A stretch of DNA of 64,000 nt from Acidaminococcus fermentans DSM 20731 (GTDB lineage: Bacteria > Bacillota > Negativicutes > Acidaminococcales > Acidaminococcaceae): positions 1,488,001 to 1,552,000 of the forward strand of contig NC_013740.1 in the NCBI RefSeq assembly GCF_000025305.1, written 5' to 3'. Shown here one piece after another: positions 43,485 to 51,917 of the stretch. How positions within the stretch are numbered: position 1 is the first letter of the stretch; the number at the start of each line of letters is the position of its first letter. The notes beneath the pieces were generated by a model. It saw only the letters and a list, made by a program, of their open reading frames with translations. It ran no database searches and had not been told where the DNA came from. Position numbers and translations under genes: made by a program.

Positions 43485-44234
43485 TTATTCAGCGTCCTTG
43501 GCTTCTTCTTCAGCAGCAGCTTCGTCAGCAGCGGCAGCTTCTTCATCCACAGCGCTGGCTTTGCCTTCCAGGACAGCGTCAGCCATTTTGCTGGTCAGCA
43601 GACGGACGGCACGGATGGCGTCGTCGTTGGCGGGCATCAGGTAATCCACTTCATCGGGATCGCAGTTGGTGTCAACGGTGGCCACGATGGGGATGTGCAG
43701 TTTCCGGGCTTCCAGGATGGCGTTGTGTTCCTTCCGGGGATCGATGACGAACAGAGCGCTGGGCAGCTTCTTCATGTCTTTGATACCGCCCAGGTATTTT
43801 TCCAGTTTGGCCATTTCATGGCGCAGAACGATAACTTCTTTCTTCGGCAGCAGTTCGAAGGTGCCTTCTTCTTCCATCTTTTCCAGGTCATGCAGTCTCT
43901 TGATCCGGGTCTGGATGGTCTTGAAGTTGGTCAGCATGCCGCCCAGCCATCTTTCGTTCACATAGAACATGCCGCAGCGTTCAGCTTCTTCTTTAATGGC
44001 AGCCTGAGCCTGCTTCTTGGTGCCTACGAACAGCACGGTGCCGCCCTGGGCAGCCAGTTCACGCAGGAAGCTGTAGCATTCTTCCACCTTTTTCACGGTT
44101 TTCTGCAGATCGATGATGTAGATCCCGTTCCGTTCGGTGAAGATGTAGGGAGCCATCTTGGGGTTCCAGCGGCGGGTCTGATGACCGAAGTGTACGCCTG
44201 CTTCCAAAAGTTGTTTCATGGATACAATTGCCAT
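43485..44234 (-). CDS. rpsB: 30S ribosomal protein S2
   Basis: A 249-residue S2 protein. Signature text: [71 protein letters not shown] and [13 protein letters not shown]. The acidic Ala/Glu-rich tail (about 225-249) is a common S2 extension. Transcribed from its own promoter with a roughly 110-nt leader. Confidence 0.97.
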   Translation of the reverse strand: MAIVSMKQLLEAGVHFGHQTRRWNPKMAPYIFTERNGIYIIDLQKTVKKVEECYSFLRELAAQGGTVLFVGTKKQAQAAIKEEAERCGMFYVNERWLGGMLTNFKTIQTRIKRLHDLEKMEEEGTFELLPKKEVIVLRHEMAKLEKYLGGIKDMKKLPSALFVIDPRKEHNAILEARKLHIPIVATVDTNCDPDEVDYLMPANDDAIRAVRLLTSKMADAVLEGKASAVDEEAAAADEAAAEEEAKDAE

Positions 44235-44355
44235 TTTTGTTTCCTCCTGTTTTTACCTCCGCAGATCATTTTTCGCTTAACCTTCCAAAGAAGGACAGCC
44301 GCGTCCTGACTCTGCGTGTGTTTTTTCTCCGGCTGTGCAATCACAGCCGATAGAA

Positions 44356-44385
44356 ATTATATCATATTTGTTACAAAAGTTGCAA
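44356..44385 (-). promoter_or_regulatory. rpsB promoter
   Basis: Minus-strand TTGCAA (44380-44385), 18-bp spacer, TATAAT (44356-44361), with an extended TGA before the -10. The leader contains GGACGCGGCTGTCC-type hairpins that could bind S2; I cannot assign a known leader motif. Confidence 0.75.
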
Positions 44386-44421
44386 GAGGGTATTGCACGG
44401 AACGTGCCATATCCTCTTGCT

Positions 44422-44456
44422 GTCAGCGGTCAACTGTCAACGGTCAACGGCCCATG
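44422..44456. repeat. Heptamer repeat block
   Basis: Units GTCAGCG, GTCAACT, GTCAACG, GTCAACG, then GCCCATGG. It lies between the alaX hairpin and the rpsB promoter. The tail CGGCCCATGG parallels CGGCCGATGG at the block near 47946. Confidence 0.75.
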
Positions 44457-44460
44457 GAGG

Positions 44461-44482
44461 AAACCTGCCAGCCGGCAGGTTT
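44461..44482 (-). terminator. Hairpin after alaX
   Basis: Perfect AAACCTGCC/GGCAGGTTT stem with an AGCC loop, 8 nt after the alaX stop codon. The following minus-strand tract is only moderately T-rich. Confidence 0.5.
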
Positions 44483-44490
44483 CCCGCTTT

Positions 44491-45684
44491 TTACTTTTTA
44501 ATCTCTGCCACCAGTTCCCGGACCTTCTGTTCCCAGTCCGCTCCGGCGGTGCCGCCGCCCTGGGCGCTCTGGGGCCGTCCCCCGCCCCGGCCTCCGAACA
44601 GGGCATTGGCTTTGGTGCAGCAGGCTTTGCAGTCCCCTTCCGCCCCTTCGCTGAGGGCGAACTGGTACATGATCCGGTCCCCGTCTTTGGTGAACACTGC
44701 CGCCAGCACCCCGGGTTCCGCGGAGGCCAGCTTCATGGCGCTCTTCCCGTCCGCTGCCGTCCCTTCCAGGGTCAGCACCAGCAGCCGGGTGCCGTCGGCC
44801 AGCACCGGGGCCTGGGCCAGAAGGTCGGGCAGCTGGAAGCGGATCAGTTCCTGGGTCTTTTCCCGGACTTTCCCCCGGAGATCCAGGATTTCCTGGTGGA
44901 GCTTCTCCACCGCCGGCAGCACGTCTTCCGCCTTGACGGACAGGAAGTTGCTGGTTTCTTCCAGGATCCGGTTCCGTTCATGCATGGCCTTCAGGGCCCG
45001 GTTCCCGCAGAGGAACTCGATCCGGCTGCCTCCCTTGTGCCGGACGAAGCGGATGATCTGGATGGACCCCACCATGCCTGTATAGGGGGGATGGGTGCCG
45101 CAGCAGGTGCAGATGTCCCCGTTCTTGATGTCCACCAGCCGCACGGTGCCCCTGAGTTTTTCGTTCTTTTTCCGCAGGGGATACTTCCCCAGTTCCGATG
45201 CATCCACATAATGGAGGGAAACAGGTTCGTTGGCCCACAGGCACTCATTGGCCATCCACTCCGCCTTTTTGGCCTTTTCCTCGTCGATTTCCTGGTCCAG
45301 GTCGATGAACACACTGTCTTCATTCATATGGAAGCCCACATTGTTGGCCCCGCAGGTTTTCCAGAAGGCATAGGAGAGGATATGCTCCCCGCAGTGCTGC
45401 TGCATCCGGTCCAGACGCACCGGCCAGTCCAGCTTCACGGTGACGGTCTTCCCCGGTTCCACCGGAGCATGGGTCCAGTGGCGCACCTCCGGTCCGTCTT
45501 CCGAGGCATAGTACACCGGCACCATATCCAGCCAGCCCTTGTCGGACAGCTGGCCGCCCCCTTCCGGGAACAGCACCGTCCGGTCCAGGATCACTTCATA
45601 ATGGTCCTCTTTTTGCTCACAGGAACGGACCACCGCCGTACAGCTCTGGAGCAGAGAATCGTTTTCATACAGTTTTTCTGTCAT
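44491..45684 (-). CDS. Alanyl-tRNA editing protein (AlaX-L/AlaXp type with DHHA1)
   Basis: A 397-residue AlaRS-related protein lacking the synthetase core. The N-terminal segment has FPEGGGQLSDKG. The editing-site metal motifs are QQHCGEHILS (HxxxH, near residue 96) and CTCCGTHP (CxxxH, near 192). The C-terminal DHHA1 domain contains the Gly-rich FGGRGGGRPQSAQGGG. It probably hydrolyses Ser-tRNA(Ala) or Gly-tRNA(Ala) in trans. It overlaps the upstream radical SAM gene by 20 bp. Confidence 0.9.
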   Translation of the reverse strand: MTEKLYENDSLLQSCTAVVRSCEQKEDHYEVILDRTVLFPEGGGQLSDKGWLDMVPVYYASEDGPEVRHWTHAPVEPGKTVTVKLDWPVRLDRMQQHCGEHILSYAFWKTCGANNVGFHMNEDSVFIDLDQEIDEEKAKKAEWMANECLWANEPVSLHYVDASELGKYPLRKKNEKLRGTVRLVDIKNGDICTCCGTHPPYTGMVGSIQIIRFVRHKGGSRIEFLCGNRALKAMHERNRILEETSNFLSVKAEDVLPAVEKLHQEILDLRGKVREKTQELIRFQLPDLLAQAPVLADGTRLLVLTLEGTAADGKSAMKLASAEPGVLAAVFTKDGDRIMYQFALSEGAEGDCKACCTKANALFGGRGGGRPQSAQGGGTAGADWEQKVRELVAEIKK

Positions 45685-46663
45685 GGAACCTCACCTCGAA
45701 CTTTTCTCCTGTCTGGAATGCCACCCGGACCTTTCCCGTCTCTTCCCACAGACGGACATTGCTCCGGTGCTGGCCCCGGACGATCGAAGCCAGCCTGTCC
45801 GGACAGGTGATAATCATATTATAATCCCCACCGGGGAGCTCTGCAATCTTCTCCAGCACCTGGAGCCCCACCCCCCGGCTTTTCACCAGTTCCCCGAAGG
45901 CAGGATGGAAGGGCCCGGCCAGGATGTGCCCCGGAGCGCACAGTTCCCGGTCCGGCTGGAGGCCCAGGCGGATCACCTGGATCCCGGCGGCGGTGAAGTC
46001 CCGGTACAGGGGCCAGCAGGCATCCACCGCCTCCTCCACCGTCTGGGGCCTGTATGCTCCCTGGCGCCACTGGTCCGCCAGGAGCGTCCCTTCGATCACC
46101 AGCACCGGGTAGATCCGCACCAGATCCGGGTGGAGGGCAAGCACCTGGGCTTTGGTGTCTTCCAGGCTGGGCCCGTCCTGGCCCGGGAGCCCGGTCATCA
46201 GCTGGAGCCCCAGCCGGAAGCCCCCCTGCCGGATCAGCCGGGAAGCCGTGCGGACCTGGGCAGCCGTATGGCCCCGCCGGGCCAGTTCCAGCACCCGGTC
46301 ATCCAGGGACTGGGCCCCCAGTTCGATGGTTTCCACCTGGTGGGCCCGGAGACGGTCCAGGATTTCCGGGGTGATGGCGTCCGGCCGGGTGGACAGCCGG
46401 AGAGGGCCGCACAGCCCCTGCCCTCTCCAGGTTTCCGCCAGATCCAGCAGGGCCTCCTGCCGGTCAGGATCCAGGGCAGTGAAAGAGCCGCCGTAAAAAG
46501 CCAGTTCGTTGGCGGGATCGGGACGGACCCAGCCAAGGAGGTTTTCCATCTGCCGCCGGGCTCCGGCCAGGCTGCTGTCCCCCTCCCCGCTGATGGTCCG
46601 CTGGTTGCAGAAGGAGCAAAGGTGGGGACACCCGGCGTGGGGGATGAAAATGGGAAGGATCAT
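45665..46663 (-). CDS. Radical SAM protein, Elp3-like fold
   Basis: A 332-residue enzyme. The cluster motif is CPHLCSFCNQ at residues 12-21, close to the N-terminus. Then come ELAFYGGSFTALD, LRLSTRPDAI, ETIELGAQSLDDRVL, and QLMTGLPGQDGPSLEDT, as in the radical SAM half of Elp3. There is no GNAT acetyltransferase domain, so it is not a full Elp3. Substrate unknown. Its coupling to an alanyl-tRNA editing gene hints at an RNA-related role, but only by context. Confidence 0.85.
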   Translation of the reverse strand: MILPIFIPHAGCPHLCSFCNQRTISGEGDSSLAGARRQMENLLGWVRPDPANELAFYGGSFTALDPDRQEALLDLAETWRGQGLCGPLRLSTRPDAITPEILDRLRAHQVETIELGAQSLDDRVLELARRGHTAAQVRTASRLIRQGGFRLGLQLMTGLPGQDGPSLEDTKAQVLALHPDLVRIYPVLVIEGTLLADQWRQGAYRPQTVEEAVDACWPLYRDFTAAGIQVIRLGLQPDRELCAPGHILAGPFHPAFGELVKSRGVGLQVLEKIAELPGGDYNMIITCPDRLASIVRGQHRSNVRLWEETGKVRVAFQTGEKFEVRFHDRKTV

Positions 46664-46772
46664 GGAATCGGGACTCCTTTCAGATTGTGTTCGCTATTCC
46701 CTCCCATTATACCCTTTCTGTATCAGATGTTGCAATTCCTGTGGCCATCCCACCGTCTTTTTTACTATTTCA

Positions 46773-46801
46773 TTGACAAACCCGTTGCAGATGGGTAATA
46801 T
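46773..46801 (+). promoter_or_regulatory. ilvE promoter
   Basis: TTGACA (46773-46778), 17-bp spacer, TAATAT (46796-46801). The 70-nt leader has two copies of CTATAG (46836-46853) of unknown meaning. Confidence 0.8.
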
Positions 46802-46873
46802 ATTGAGGTATGCAAAATTCATTTTTGTAACATAATCTATAGCATATCTATAGGAAAGAAATGAGGGGTTTGT

Positions 46874-47899
46874 ATGTCTAATGTAAACATCGATTGGTCC
46901 AAACTGGGATTTGAATACCAGCCCATTGCCCAGCGGTATGTTGCCAACTTCAAGGACGGCAAATGGGGCAAAGGCGGTCTCACCGGTGATGCCAACGTGG
47001 TCCTGAATGAATGTGCCGGCATCCTGCAGTATTGTCAGGAAGTCTTCGAAGGCCTGAAAGCCTACAAGACCAAAGACGGGCGCACTGTGACCTTCCGTCC
47101 GGATCAGAACGCCAAACGGATGATTGATTCCGCCAAACGGCTGGAAATGCCTCCGGTCTCTGAAGAAATGTTCATGGAAGCCGTGGACGAAGTGGTCCGG
47201 GCCAACAAAGACTACATTCCTCCTTTTGAAAGCGGCGGCGCCCTGTACCTGCGCCCCTACCTGTTTGCCACCGGCCCGGTGATCGGGGTGAAACCCTCCG
47301 CTGAATACCAGTTCCGTCTGTTCGGGACCCCTGTGGGCAACTACTTCAAAAACGGCGTAAAGCCCATCACCATCTGCGTATCCGATTTCGACCGTGCGGC
47401 ACCCCGGGGCACCGGCCACATCAAAGCCGGCCTGAACTACGCCATGAGCCTCCACGCCTACATCACCGCCCATCACAACGGGTTCGATGAAAACATGTAC
47501 CTGGATCCGGCCACCCGGACTTACGTGGAAGAAACCGGCGGCGCCAACTTCCTGTTCGTGAAAAAGGACGGCACCCTGGTCACCCCGAAATCCGATTCCA
47601 TCCTGCCCTCCATCACCCGCCGTTCCCTGATCACCATCGCAACGGATATGCTGGGCATGAAAGTGGAACACCGTCCGGTGAAATTCTCCGAAGTGGCTGA
47701 TTTTGCCGAAGCCGGCCTGTGCGGCACCGCTGCCGTCATCTGCCCGGTGGGCAAAGTGGTGGACCACGGCAAGGAAATCTGCATCCCCAGTGGGATGGAA
47801 GAAATGGGCCCTGTGCTGACCAGACTGTACAAGACCCTGAGAGGTATCCAGATGGGCGAAATCGAAGGCCCGGAAGGCTGGATCCACGAAGTGAAATAA
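46874..47899 (+). CDS. ilvE: Branched-chain amino-acid aminotransferase
   Basis: A 341-residue fold-type IV PLP enzyme (BCAT group II length). Motifs: CQEVFEGLKAYKTKDGRTVTFRPDQNAKRM, YLRPYLFATGP, GTGHIKAGLNYAMSLH with the PLP lysine (KAGLNYA) near residue 184, and YVEETGGANFLFV. It catalyses the last step of Leu/Ile/Val synthesis or the first step of their degradation. It stands alone with a consensus promoter and a strong terminator. Confidence 0.95.
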   Translation: MSNVNIDWSKLGFEYQPIAQRYVANFKDGKWGKGGLTGDANVVLNECAGILQYCQEVFEGLKAYKTKDGRTVTFRPDQNAKRMIDSAKRLEMPPVSEEMFMEAVDEVVRANKDYIPPFESGGALYLRPYLFATGPVIGVKPSAEYQFRLFGTPVGNYFKNGVKPITICVSDFDRAAPRGTGHIKAGLNYAMSLHAYITAHHNGFDENMYLDPATRTYVEETGGANFLFVKKDGTLVTPKSDSILPSITRRSLITIATDMLGMKVEHRPVKFSEVADFAEAGLCGTAAVICPVGKVVDHGKEICIPSGMEEMGPVLTRLYKTLRGIQMGEIEGPEGWIHEVK

Positions 47900-47910
47900 T
47901 TGATGGCAAG

Positions 47911-47946
47911 AAAAAAGACTGTCGCTTCCGCGGCAGTCTTTTTTTG
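47911..47946 (+). terminator. ilvE terminator
   Basis: AAAAAAGACTGTCG pairs with CGGCAGTCTTTTTTT around a TTCCG loop, 12 nt after the stop codon. Confidence 0.9.
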
Positions 47947-47973
47947 TCGGCGGTCAACGGTCAGCGGCCGATG
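47946..47973. repeat. Heptamer repeat block
   Basis: GTCGGCG, GTCAACG, GTCAGCG, GCCGATG, directly after the ilvE terminator. CAGCGGCCGATGGAAA here recurs on the minus strand at about 20606-20622. Confidence 0.7.
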
Positions 47974-48040
47974 GAAATCATTTTTTGCAAATTGATTTTG
48001 AAACAGAATACACCGTTTTTTCCGTTCAAGAGTATATGGC

Positions 48041-48131
48041 GGGGAGCCGGGCCTGCGCCCCCTACGGTCCCGTACTCGTCACTTTGCTGCATAACCATAC
48101 TGCGATGAAGGTTTCGCCAGGAACTTGTTGA
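48041..48131 (-). repeat. Dispersed intergenic repeat, copy 2
   Basis: On the minus strand, GTCAACAAGTT through ATGGTTATGCAGCAAAGTG is followed after about 12 bp by CCGTAGGGGGCGCAGGCC and CTCCCCGCC. It matches the plus-strand copy at 9651-9790 but without the 45-bp spacer insertion. It lies in the 355-base gap between ilvE and the first diguanylate cyclase; no gene seen there. Confidence 0.8.
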
Positions 48132-48153
48132 CCCCCACCAGGAAAATACCCGA

Positions 48154-48182
48154 GTGGACAAATCTCCCTTCTTTTCTTATAA
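48154..48182 (+). promoter_or_regulatory. Promoter of diguanylate cyclase 1
   Basis: TGGACA (48154-48159), 17-bp spacer starting AATC, TATAAT (48177-48182). It shares TGGACAAATC with the promoter of the second cyclase gene. Confidence 0.75.
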
Positions 48183-48255
48183 TGAATAAACAGGTAACTT
48201 TATGCAACGTTTCTCCTGGCTGAGGGGAGTATACTTTTTTCGAGGTGTATCCGTC

Positions 48256-49929
48256 ATGGCTAAAATCCGCAGTCTCCGTCTTCAACTCACCATCGTCATT
48301 GTGGCCATCACCGTTGTGCTGACCCTGATCATGGGGGTGATGAACATCCGGAGCATCAATATTTATTCCACCCAGGTGGCCAATACCGGGCTCAACTGGG
48401 AGACCCAGCGGGAAGCATCCCATCTGGACAAAATGATGCTCCAGTCCCAGGACGCGGTGGATTTCGCCGCCAACACGGCCCAGCAGTATTTCACTTCCAA
48501 GAACCAGCTGCAGGATCCGGCCTTCCGGGCCGATATCAAAATCCGCCTTCACCGCCAGTTCCAGGCGGCTGTCCGCAACATCCCGGAAGTATCCGGTTTC
48601 TATCTCCATTTCAATGAGGATCTGCTTCCGGAACCTGACGGGTTTTCCTACCAGAAACTGCCCGGCCGGACGGAATTCCAGGAAGAGCCCATCGCCCATC
48701 CCAAGGAAGGGCCGGAAGAGGAGGCCCAGGCAAATAACCGGTGGTACTACGAACCCATGGAAAAACTGTCCCCCGTGTGGATCCCTCCCTATCAGGAGAG
48801 CCCCAATGGCCCCCGGGTTATTTCCTACACCAAGCCTATCTTTGTGAACCGCCGGTGCATCGGCCTGGTGGGCATCGACATCCGGATGGATACCCTCATC
48901 GGCAGATTGAAGAACGTCCATATCTACGACAGCGGCTATGCCCTGCTGTTTTCCGCAGGAGGAGAGCTGTACTACCATCCGGACCATCCCTATGGACTCC
49001 CGGATACAAACCTGAGTGATTTCGGACTGTCCCAGTACCAGAGCCTGTTCCGGCAGCACGACAGCGGTTCCGACACCCTGCCGATCTTCTATAAAAAGGA
49101 ACAAAGGCAGCTGGCCTTCACCACCCTGGTGAACGGGATGAAGCTGGGAGTGGAAGCCCCCAGCAGTGAAATCTATGCAGTCCAGCGAACAGCCACCTTC
49201 CGGGCCTTTTTCCTGCTGATCCTGTTTGCCATTTGTGGCTCCTCCCTGGCGGCCTACCTGGCCAACAAATTCCTCCAGCCCCTGGCAGCCATCAACAAGG
49301 CGGCTTCCCGGATGGGCCAGGGAAATTACGATATCCCGGTATCCTACGAAAGCCAGGATGAGATCGGTCAGCTGGCCCAGAACATAAACAAAACCATGGG
49401 CCTGATGAAGACCATGGTCCAGGGCCTGAAGACCGAGGCCTTCCAGGACAAACTGACCCATGTGAAGAATGTCAGCGCCCTGGAAACCAGAATCCTGGAC
49501 CTGAACGGCCGGATCACCGAGAAGGATCCCCAGCTGGCCTTCGGGGTGGTGATGGTGGACTGCAACAGACTCAAAGGGATCAACGACACCTACGGCCACG
49601 AAAAGGGGAACCTGTTGCTCCAGCTCACCGCCAAAACCATCTGCGATGTGTATGCCCACAGTCCGGTGTACCGGATCGGCGGGGATGAATTCCTGGTACT
49701 GCTCCAGAACCGGGATTATGAAAACCGGGAAGCTCTGTGGCAGCAGCTGCTCCCCTATCTCCGGAAACGGGACTGGACCGGAGAAAAGCCCTGGGAACAG
49801 CTTTCCTTCTCCGCCGGCCATGCGGAATACCAGCCGGGCAGTGATATCAGCTTTACGGAAGTGTTCCGCCGGGCGGATGGAGCCATGTACCAGGTGAAAC
49901 GTTCCATTGAAGGGGACGCGGCCCGGTAA
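48256..49929 (+). CDS. Membrane-bound diguanylate cyclase 1 (Cache-HAMP-GGDEF)
   Basis: A 557-residue c-di-GMP synthase. A membrane segment lies at about residues 8-28. An extracytoplasmic Cache-like sensor (~30-300; FVNRRCIGLVGIDIRMDTLI, YDSGYALLFSAGGELYYHPD) precedes a second membrane segment (~307-330), a HAMP linker (PLAAINKAASRMGQGNYDIPV) and GGDEF. The active site is intact (VYRIGGDEFLVLL, with substrate residues in DCNRLKGINDTYGHEKGN). No RxxD inhibitory site is seen before GGDEF, and no EAL domain. The ATG at 48256 follows CGAGGTG. It is paralogous to the next gene. Confidence 0.9.
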   Translation: MAKIRSLRLQLTIVIVAITVVLTLIMGVMNIRSINIYSTQVANTGLNWETQREASHLDKMMLQSQDAVDFAANTAQQYFTSKNQLQDPAFRADIKIRLHRQFQAAVRNIPEVSGFYLHFNEDLLPEPDGFSYQKLPGRTEFQEEPIAHPKEGPEEEAQANNRWYYEPMEKLSPVWIPPYQESPNGPRVISYTKPIFVNRRCIGLVGIDIRMDTLIGRLKNVHIYDSGYALLFSAGGELYYHPDHPYGLPDTNLSDFGLSQYQSLFRQHDSGSDTLPIFYKKEQRQLAFTTLVNGMKLGVEAPSSEIYAVQRTATFRAFFLLILFAICGSSLAAYLANKFLQPLAAINKAASRMGQGNYDIPVSYESQDEIGQLAQNINKTMGLMKTMVQGLKTEAFQDKLTHVKNVSALETRILDLNGRITEKDPQLAFGVVMVDCNRLKGINDTYGHEKGNLLLQLTAKTICDVYAHSPVYRIGGDEFLVLLQNRDYENREALWQQLLPYLRKRDWTGEKPWEQLSFSAGHAEYQPGSDISFTEVFRRADGAMYQVKRSIEGDAAR

Positions 49930-49942
49930 GGAAAAGTATGGC

Positions 49943-49971
49943 TGGACAAATCACAACATAACGTTTATAAT
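49943..49971 (+). promoter_or_regulatory. Promoter of the riboswitch-diguanylate cyclase 2 transcript
   Basis: TGGACA (49943-49948), 17-bp spacer, TATAAT (49966-49971), just upstream of the c-di-GMP riboswitch. Confidence 0.8.
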
Positions 49972-49996
49972 AATGATAATCAAAAAAAAAAAAACA

Positions 49997-50085
49997 CAAA
50001 ACCTTTTGGCAAACCTGGAGAAATCCAGCGACGCAAAGCTAACAGGGCCTGTAAAATGGCAGCCAGCTGCACAGTGTTTTTCCTC
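49997..50085 (+). promoter_or_regulatory. Cyclic di-GMP-I (GEMM) riboswitch
   Basis: The leader contains GGCAAACCTGGAGAAATCCA followed by GCGACGCAAAGC, TAACAGGGCCTGT and GGCAGCCAGC. These are the GEMM-I hallmarks: the GGCAAACC start, the GAAA-type tetraloop stem with its GACGCAAAGC receptor region, and the CAGGGCC and GGCAGC strands. It lies between a good promoter and a terminator ahead of a diguanylate cyclase gene, so the cyclase product can control its own gene. Confidence 0.9.
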
Positions 50086-50118
50086 CGCCCTGAAAAATGC
50101 GGAATGGTGAGAACCGTC

Positions 50119-50158
50119 AGCCGTCTGTCTATGGGACAGGCGGCTTTTCGTTGTTTTG
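50119..50158 (+). terminator. Terminator of the c-di-GMP riboswitch expression platform
   Basis: AGCCGTCTGTC pairs with GACAGGCGGCT around TATGG, followed by TTTCGTTGTTTT. It is about 35 nt downstream of the aptamer and 30 nt before the start codon. Whether ligand turns the gene on or off cannot be read from sequence alone. Confidence 0.85.
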
Positions 50159-50187
50159 CCATCCAATAAGTAAGGAGAAGTTGCATT

Positions 50188-51855
50188 GTGCGAAGATTAA
50201 TCCGAAGTCTACAGGCCCAGTTTCTGGTGCTGATCCTGGGGATCACCCTGGCCCTGATCCTGGTGCTGGGCTTTTTGAACCTGCAGACCGTCAACGGTAC
50301 CTCCACCCGGATTGCCGCCATGAGCCTGAACTGGCAGGCCCAGCGGACTTCCGCCCCCATCCAGGGGGTGCTCACCAGCACCATGGACATGACGGACATC
50401 CTGGCCAATGGATTGATCAAAGATGTACCGGACCCCGGCCGGCTGAGTGATCCGGCTTTCCGGAAAGGTATCCTGGTCCATCTCCAGAAGCATTTCAACC
50501 TGTCCGCCAGGAATTCCACCACGGTCTTTGGCTATTATGTCCAGTTCAATCCGGAGCTGACCGGAGGGCCTGCCGGGTTCTGGTACACCTGGGATCCCCG
50601 GCGGAGCCAGTACATTTCCCATTCCCGGGAAGCCATGGGGGCCTATTTCTATGGAAAGGGCGGTTTCCTCCCCTATTTCCGGGATCTGATTGCCGATGGA
50701 AAACCGGTCTGGCGGAACCCCTATGACGACCACAACTTCGGGGTCCGGCGGATTTCCTATATCGTTCCGGTGTACAGCAACGGCACCTTCGTGGCCTTCC
50801 TGGGCATGAGCATCCGGATGGATACCCTGGTGACCATGATGTCCCACGCCCGGATCTACGACACCGGCTATGCGGCCCTGTTTTCCGATGACGGGGAGAT
50901 TTTCTACCATCCGGACTATCCGGACGGGGCCCCCACCACCCTAAAGGATTTCGGCCTGGAACCCTATGCGGAACAGCTTAAGGACCGGGATTCCGGCATG
51001 GACCTCTTATCTCATCACTACAGGGGAATCAAAAAAGAAATGGCCTTCATCACCCTGAAAAACGGTATGAACCTGGGGATTGTGGCGCCTGACAGTGAAA
51101 TCTATGAGGAACGGAAAACCACCTACGGCCGGCTGCTGTTCCTGACTATCCTGTTCGGACTGTTCACTTCCGGGCTGGCCATCATCACCGCCAACCGGAT
51201 CATCGCCCCCCTGAAAGACATCGATGCGGCGGCCAAACGGATGGGCCAGGGAGATTATGACACCTTCATCCACAACAACCGGGGGGACGAAGTGGGTGAA
51301 CTGGCCCAGAACATGAACCAGACCATGGTACTCATGAAGGACATGTTCGCCCGTCTGGAAAAACAGGCCATGGAAGACACCCTGACCCGGGTGAAGAACA
51401 ACCGGGCCTATGAGCAGATGGTCCATGAGCTGAATCACCGGATGTATCAGGAGCCCAAACCCGCTTTCGGGGTGCTGATGGTGGACGTAAACGGTCTGAA
51501 GGGGGTCAACGACCGGTTCGGCCACGAGCAGGGGAACCTGCTGCTGAAGCATACGGTAAAGACCATCTGTGACCTGTTCAAGCACAGCCCGGTATACCGG
51601 GTGGGCGGGGATGAATTCGTGGTGATCCTCCAGAACCAGGATTACACCAACCGGAAGGCCCTGTTGGAACAACTCCGGCCCTACAGCCGGAAACGGGATT
51701 ACTCCCTGAAAGAACCCTGGCTCCAGCTGGCCTTTGCTTCCGGTTTCAGCAACTACGATCCGGAAACCGACGAAAATTACCTCCAGGTGTTCCTCCGGGC
51801 GGACGCTGCCATGTACCTGGACAAGAAATCCAGGGAAGGAAAAGAAATGAGATAA
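50188..51855 (+). CDS. Membrane-bound diguanylate cyclase 2 (Cache-HAMP-GGDEF)
   Basis: A 555-residue paralogue of the preceding cyclase with the same domain order. Membrane segment ~10-30; Cache-like sensor to ~300 (SLNWQAQR, YIVPVYSNGTFVAFLGMSIRMDTLV, YDTGYAALFSDDGEIFYHPD); second membrane segment; HAMP (DIDAAAKRMGQGDYDTFI); GGDEF (VYRVGGDEFVVIL; DVNGLKGVNDRFGHEQGN). No RxxD site or EAL domain. The start appears to be GTG at 50188, about 11 nt after AAGGAG. It is controlled by a c-di-GMP riboswitch, so feedback on c-di-GMP production is likely. Confidence 0.9.
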   Translation: MRRLIRSLQAQFLVLILGITLALILVLGFLNLQTVNGTSTRIAAMSLNWQAQRTSAPIQGVLTSTMDMTDILANGLIKDVPDPGRLSDPAFRKGILVHLQKHFNLSARNSTTVFGYYVQFNPELTGGPAGFWYTWDPRRSQYISHSREAMGAYFYGKGGFLPYFRDLIADGKPVWRNPYDDHNFGVRRISYIVPVYSNGTFVAFLGMSIRMDTLVTMMSHARIYDTGYAALFSDDGEIFYHPDYPDGAPTTLKDFGLEPYAEQLKDRDSGMDLLSHHYRGIKKEMAFITLKNGMNLGIVAPDSEIYEERKTTYGRLLFLTILFGLFTSGLAIITANRIIAPLKDIDAAAKRMGQGDYDTFIHNNRGDEVGELAQNMNQTMVLMKDMFARLEKQAMEDTLTRVKNNRAYEQMVHELNHRMYQEPKPAFGVLMVDVNGLKGVNDRFGHEQGNLLLKHTVKTICDLFKHSPVYRVGGDEFVVILQNQDYTNRKALLEQLRPYSRKRDYSLKEPWLQLAFASGFSNYDPETDENYLQVFLRADAAMYLDKKSREGKEMR

Positions 51856-51863
51856 AATGGATA

Positions 51864-51917
51864 AAAAAGGTGCTGTGAAAAAATGATCCGTCATTTTTTC
51901 ACAGCACCTTTTTTTAC
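51864..51917. terminator. Bidirectional terminator between cyclase 2 and rnc
   Basis: AAAAAAGGTGCTGTGAAAAA pairs with the complementary TTTTTCACAGCACCTTTTTT around GATCCG. A- and T-runs on both sides serve two convergent genes. Its right end overlaps the last codon of rnc. Confidence 0.9.

Noticed and set aside
44235-44350. Known autoregulatory riboswitch or S2-leader motif upstream of rpsB
   Set aside because: Hairpins are present but I could not match them to a defined leader family, so I did not annotate one.
48189-48250. Second c-di-GMP riboswitch upstream of diguanylate cyclase 1
   Set aside because: The leader is about 65 nt and lacks the GGCAAACC and GACGCAAAGC cores. Only a weak CTCC/GGAG hairpin followed by T6 is seen.
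48079-49821. 580-codon minus-strand open frame opposite diguanylate cyclase 1, reaching into the dispersed repeat
   Set aside because: Its translation is a shadow of the GGDEF gene. The end only reads through the intergenic repeat (QYGYAAK), which is not evidence for coding.
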